Assembly: GCF_011064615.1 (NCBI RefSeq)
Contig: NZ_JAALJH010000055.1
Coordinates: forward strand, 1 to 64,000
Origin: Aquisphaera insulae
GTDB taxonomy: Bacteria; Planctomycetota; Planctomycetia; Isosphaerales; Isosphaeraceae
Reading direction: 5' to 3'
Length of the DNA: 64,000 nucleotides
Of the stretch, positions 62,056 to 64,000 are shown one piece after another; position 1 is the stretch's first letter; each line of letters opens with the position of its first letter. The notes under the pieces were generated by a model that was not told where the DNA came from, searched no databases, and saw only the letters and a program-made list of their open reading frames with translations. Both the position numbers and the translations under genes were made by a program.

Positions 62056-62847
62056 ATGCGTCTCATCTCTTACAACATCCACAAGGGGATCGGCGGCCGC
62101 GACCGCCGCTATCGCCTGGAACGCGTCATCGGCGTCATCAAGGCCCTGGAGCCGGACCTGATCTGCCTCCAGGAGGTGGACCGCGACGTCCGCAGGACCC
62201 GCCATGACGACCAGCCGCGCGAGTTCCTCGAGGCCTTCGAGGCGGCCGCCCACCTGTACCAGCTCAACGTCCGGCTCAAGAGCGGCGGATACGGCAACCT
62301 GCTCCTGTCTCGCTGGCCCCTGAGGACCCATCATCAGGTGTCGCTGCGGCTCGCCAGGCGCAAGCCCCGGGGGGCGCAGATGGCCGTCGTGGACAGCCCG
62401 GAGGGGGCCTTCCACCTGGTCCACTGGCACCTCGGCCTCGCCGAGAAGGAGCGGCACTGGCAGGTCCGTCACCTGCTGGACCACCACCTCTTCCGCGAGT
62501 CGGCCGGCCTGCCGACGCTGATCGTCGGCGACTTCAACGACTGGCGGAACACGCTGGCCGCCGGCCCGTTCGCCGCCCACGGCTTCCACCAGTTGACCCA
62601 CCCGCGGTCGCGGTTCCGGTCCTTCCCCGCCTATCTCCCCCTGACCGCCCTGGACAAGGCCTTCGTCCGCGGCCCCCTCGCCGTCCGGACGGTGCGGATC
62701 GCCCACTCCAGGCTGGCCCGCGACGCCTCCGACCACCTGCCCCTGCTCATCGACTTCCACGTCGAGGATCGCCCGCACCCCGTCCACCAGGCGCAGCACC
62801 ACGCCCCGAAGCACGAGGCCCGACCGCAGAAGCGGCCGAATCCCTGA
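62056..62847 (+). CDS. Endonuclease/exonuclease/phosphatase (EEP) family protein
   Basis: 263 residues without a signal peptide. The EEP metal-dependent phosphoesterase fold is complete: SYNIHKGIG (Asn), LICLQEVDRDV (catalytic Glu), a His in LVHWHLG, VGDFNDW (Asp/Asn of the active site) and the C-terminal SDHLPLL with the catalytic Asp-His pair. Members hydrolyse phosphodiesters in DNA, lipids or inositol phosphates; the length and the absence of DNA-binding extras fit the stand-alone type, substrate not determinable. The ATG at 62056 opens the domain directly; the frame continues upstream to 61888 without likeness to the family. Its stop is 16 bp from the end of the convergent selenoprotein gene. 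Confidence 0.9.
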   Translation: MRLISYNIHKGIGGRDRRYRLERVIGVIKALEPDLICLQEVDRDVRRTRHDDQPREFLEAFEAAAHLYQLNVRLKSGGYGNLLLSRWPLRTHHQVSLRLARRKPRGAQMAVVDSPEGAFHLVHWHLGLAEKERHWQVRHLLDHHLFRESAGLPTLIVGDFNDWRNTLAAGPFAAHGFHQLTHPRSRFRSFPAYLPLTALDKAFVRGPLAVRTVRIAHSRLARDASDHLPLLIDFHVEDRPHPVHQAQHHAPKHEARPQKRPNP

Positions 62848-62863
62848 GCCTTCGTCCGTCCGT

Positions 62864-63055
62864 TCAATGCGTCCCGGTCGAAGGATCCTCCGGCCTGACG
62901 ACCGTCCTCGGGGGCGAGTACGGCTCGACCTTCTGGCGCGGTGACACCGCGCAGGCCCCGCTCATTCAGGTGGGCACGCCCATCCGCGGCAGCAGCCAGC
63001 GATTGAGGATCACCCAGGCCGCGAGGATGCCCACGAAGACCCACGTTTCCGCCAT
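62864..63055 (-). CDS. Probable small membrane selenoprotein (in-frame UGA)
   Basis: 63 residues if the UGA at 62968-62966 is read as selenocysteine at position 30. Residues 5-24 form one membrane helix (WVFVGILAAWVILNRWLL), then PRMGVPT-Sec-MSGAC, giving a Sec-x4-Cys pair (Sec30, Cys35), then a polar Pro-rich tail ending PSTGTH and TGA. Reading stays open after the UGA for 33 codons; 29 of these end in G or C, against 20 and 21 for codon positions one and two, so the tail looks like coding sequence. A hairpin with GU in the loop begins 13 nt after the UGA. Read as an ordinary stop, the gene would be only 29 residues. Likely a membrane-anchored redox protein. The gene is divergent from an ArsR regulator. 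SelA/B/C/D are not in this window. Confidence 0.7.
62936..62968 (-). promoter_or_regulatory. UGA codon followed by a bacterial SECIS-like hairpin
   Basis: On the minus strand the UGA (62968-62966) is followed by 13 nt and then GCGCGG (62952-62947), loop UGUCA, and CCGCGC (62941-62936). The 6-bp stem can extend by two more pairs past one bulged C. The loop has GU about 20 nt after the UGA, within the spacing described for bacterial SECIS elements (roughly 16-37 nt, with a G in the apical loop). Recognition by SelB is inferred. Confidence 0.55.
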
Positions 63056-63076
63056 GCTCTTTTTCCGTCCCGCCAC

Positions 63077-63104
63077 TTGCCCGTCACCTTGCAGGAGCTA
63101 GAAT
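63077..63104 (+). promoter_or_regulatory. Promoter candidate for the arsR-like gene
   Basis: TTGCCC (63077-63082), 16 nt, and TAGAAT (63099-63104) lie about 55 bp before the ATG at 63158. On the minus strand TATAGT (63130-63125) could be the -10 box of the divergent selenoprotein gene, so both promoters would fit in the same 100 bp. Confidence 0.4.
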
Positions 63105-63157
63105 CCTTCCCGAGGACCTCTTCAACTATACAACCAATCTGGAATAAAGTCCACGCC

Positions 63158-63511
63158 ATGACGTCCCCGATGCCCGACGAGCTGCTCGAGCTGGTGGCCG
63201 GCAAGTTCCAGATGCTGGCCGACGTGACCCGGCTGGCGATCCTCCGCTGCCTGATGGAGGGGGAAAAGAGCGTGGGCCAGGTGGTGACGGAGACGGGCCG
63301 GGGCCAGGCGAACGTCTCCAAGCACCTGAAGCTGCTGGCGGAGTCCGGCCTGGTCGGCCGTCGCAAGGAGGGCCTCCAGGTCTTCTACCGGCTCGACGAC
63401 CCGCTCGTGGAGAAGCTCTGCGAGCTCGTCTGCTGCACGGTCCGCGACGACATGAAGCGGACGATCTCCCGAAAAAGCGCGCTCCTGCGGAAGCTCGGCC
63501 CATCGGCCTGA
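63158..63511 (+). CDS. ArsR/SmtB-family transcriptional regulator
   Basis: 117 residues. A winged-helix repressor: ADVTRLAILRCLMEG, the recognition helix GQANVSKHLKLLAESGLV and the wing RRKEGLQVFYRL. ArsR proteins leave DNA when they bind a metal or when thiols react. This one has four Cys residues: Cys31 in helix three and a cluster Cys88-x3-Cys92-Cys93 in the C-terminal helix (LCELVCCTV), a plausible thiol or metal sensor at the dimer interface. The classical arsenic CxCxxC site is absent. It is divergent from the selenoprotein gene with 102 bp between start codons, so a shared control region is likely. Start at 63158 is preferred over the open frame to 63077; 63170 is an alternative. Confidence 0.92.
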   Translation: MTSPMPDELLELVAGKFQMLADVTRLAILRCLMEGEKSVGQVVTETGRGQANVSKHLKLLAESGLVGRRKEGLQVFYRLDDPLVEKLCELVCCTVRDDMKRTISRKSALLRKLGPSA

Positions 63512-63551
63512 TCCTGGGATGGATCGACGACGGAACTCCTGGGGACGGCTC

Positions 63552-64000
63552 CTACAGGAGACGATTCTTCTCCGGCAATCGCGATTTCCCCCGGTCCCAA
63601 AGCAGCAGCAGGGCGATCAGGCCGGCGATCGGCGCCAGGCCCAGGGAGAGCGTCACCGCCGTGTAAGAACCCGTCCGGTCGATCCATCGGCCGGTCGCCC
63701 ACTGGGCGATGGCCGTGGCGATCCAGGTGGTGAAGCTGAGGATCCCCGTCACCTTCCCCATCCGCCGAACCGACAGGTCCTGCGTGAACGCGTAATAGGG
63801 CGGGAACTGCCCCAGCGAGCCGAATCCGACCGCGAGGAAACAGCCCAGCAGGAGGGGAGACGCCGGCAGGATGGCCGTCGCGGCACAGAGCGAGGTGAGC
63901 GCCACGCCGCAGGCGAACACGGCCAGCCTGGCCCCGTGGACCGAGTGCCCCCGGCCCGCCAGGGTCTTCACCGCGAAGCCGGACAGGATGCAGCCGATCC
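63552..64000 (-). CDS. Major facilitator superfamily transporter, C-terminal part
   Basis: The frame runs from the right window edge to a stop at 63552, giving about 149 residues of the C-terminal half. Four hydrophobic helices are visible: ARLAVFACGVALTSLCAATAI, SPLLLGCFLAVGFGSLGQF, GILSFTTWIATAIAQWATG and AVTLSLGLAPIAGLIALLLLW. The cytoplasmic loop DLSVRRMGKVTG and GRWIDRTGSYT match the MFS loops between helices, and the combination resembles the ACS/hexuronate-type branch. The substrate is not clear; the 5' half lies outside. Upstream of the GTG at 63971 the frame continues (GCILSGFAVKTLAGRG), so the gene begins beyond 64000. Confidence 0.88.
   Translation of the reverse strand, partial: IGCILSGFAVKTLAGRGHSVHGARLAVFACGVALTSLCAATAILPASPLLLGCFLAVGFGSLGQFPPYYAFTQDLSVRRMGKVTGILSFTTWIATAIAQWATGRWIDRTGSYTAVTLSLGLAPIAGLIALLLLWDRGKSRLPEKNRLL

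Noticed and set aside
62968..63055. Reading the small minus-strand gene as a 29-residue protein ending at the UGA
   Set aside because: Possible but less likely: coding-like composition continues in frame beyond the UGA, with a Cys and a hairpin at selenoprotein-like positions.
1..64000. CRISPR arrays, rRNA, tRNA or riboswitches
   Set aside because: No spaced direct repeats of the right size, no rRNA-like conserved tracts and no cloverleaf with CCA-type end were noticed; a covariance-model scan would be needed to exclude small RNAs.

Overview
The window is high-GC bacterial DNA that looks like a planctomycete chromosome, most likely order Isosphaerales (Singulisphaera, Aquisphaera or Paludisphaera type). 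The phylum call rests on gene content: secreted PSCyt1/DUF1549/DUF1553 and DUF1587/1592/1588/1585 cytochrome-like proteins each followed by a Tat-exported DUF1501 or DUF1552 partner, a secreted ELWxxDGT repeat protein with an N-terminal LEPR-type motif, TIGR03067, TIGR03032 and ThuA proteins, Hanks-type kinases, and many signal peptides. No rRNA, tRNA, CRISPR array, phage or intact insertion sequence was seen. The order call is an inference from gene style, not from a marker gene.

Layout. 1-296: 5' part of an ISKra4-like transposase remnant running off the left edge, with a 9-bp tandem repeat. 575-3475: mlaE-mlaF-mlaD lipid-transport operon. 3599-9352: Gfo/Idh/MocA oxidoreductase, then on the minus strand a polytopic membrane protein, a three-fold YbjQ protein and a GH43 glycosidase. 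9431-13279: 1282-residue ELWxxDGT repeat protein. 13538-18729: TIGR03032 protein, CocE/NonD hydrolase, coiled-coil secreted protein and a GDPD phosphodiesterase. 18871-28894: two c-type cytochrome/DUF modules separated by a GntR/FCD regulator with a palindrome in front of it. 29005-34808: FkbM methyltransferase, a dihaem beta-propeller cytochrome and a trihaem protein resembling hydrazine synthase alpha.

34834-44002: accA, a kinase with DYA in place of DFG, an ExeA-like ATPase, a dolichol-phosphate-mannose-synthase-like glycosyltransferase, a tandem pair of small paralogous helical proteins, an alpha/beta hydrolase overlapping fabF, and a LamG protein. 44035-48564: a single large NRPS with domains T-C-A-T-TE. 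49064-57764: ThuA protein, a fused D-aminoacylase/YtcJ amidohydrolase, TIGR03067, an RND/MMPL exporter and an Nramp-related transporter that lacks the canonical metal motifs. 57990-62847: a second kinase whose 3' end overlaps a convergent membrane protein, a possible 54-residue protein, a Mit_KHE1-like protein and an EEP-family nuclease/phosphatase. 62864-64000: a probable 63-residue selenoprotein with an in-frame UGA, a divergent ArsR regulator, and the C-terminal half of an MFS transporter.

The most interesting locus is 62864-63511. A small single-helix membrane protein ends in GVPT, then UGA, then MSGAC, and stays open with coding-like base usage for 33 more codons. A hairpin with GU in its loop lies about 20 nt after the UGA, and the gene is divergent from a Cys-rich ArsR regulator.
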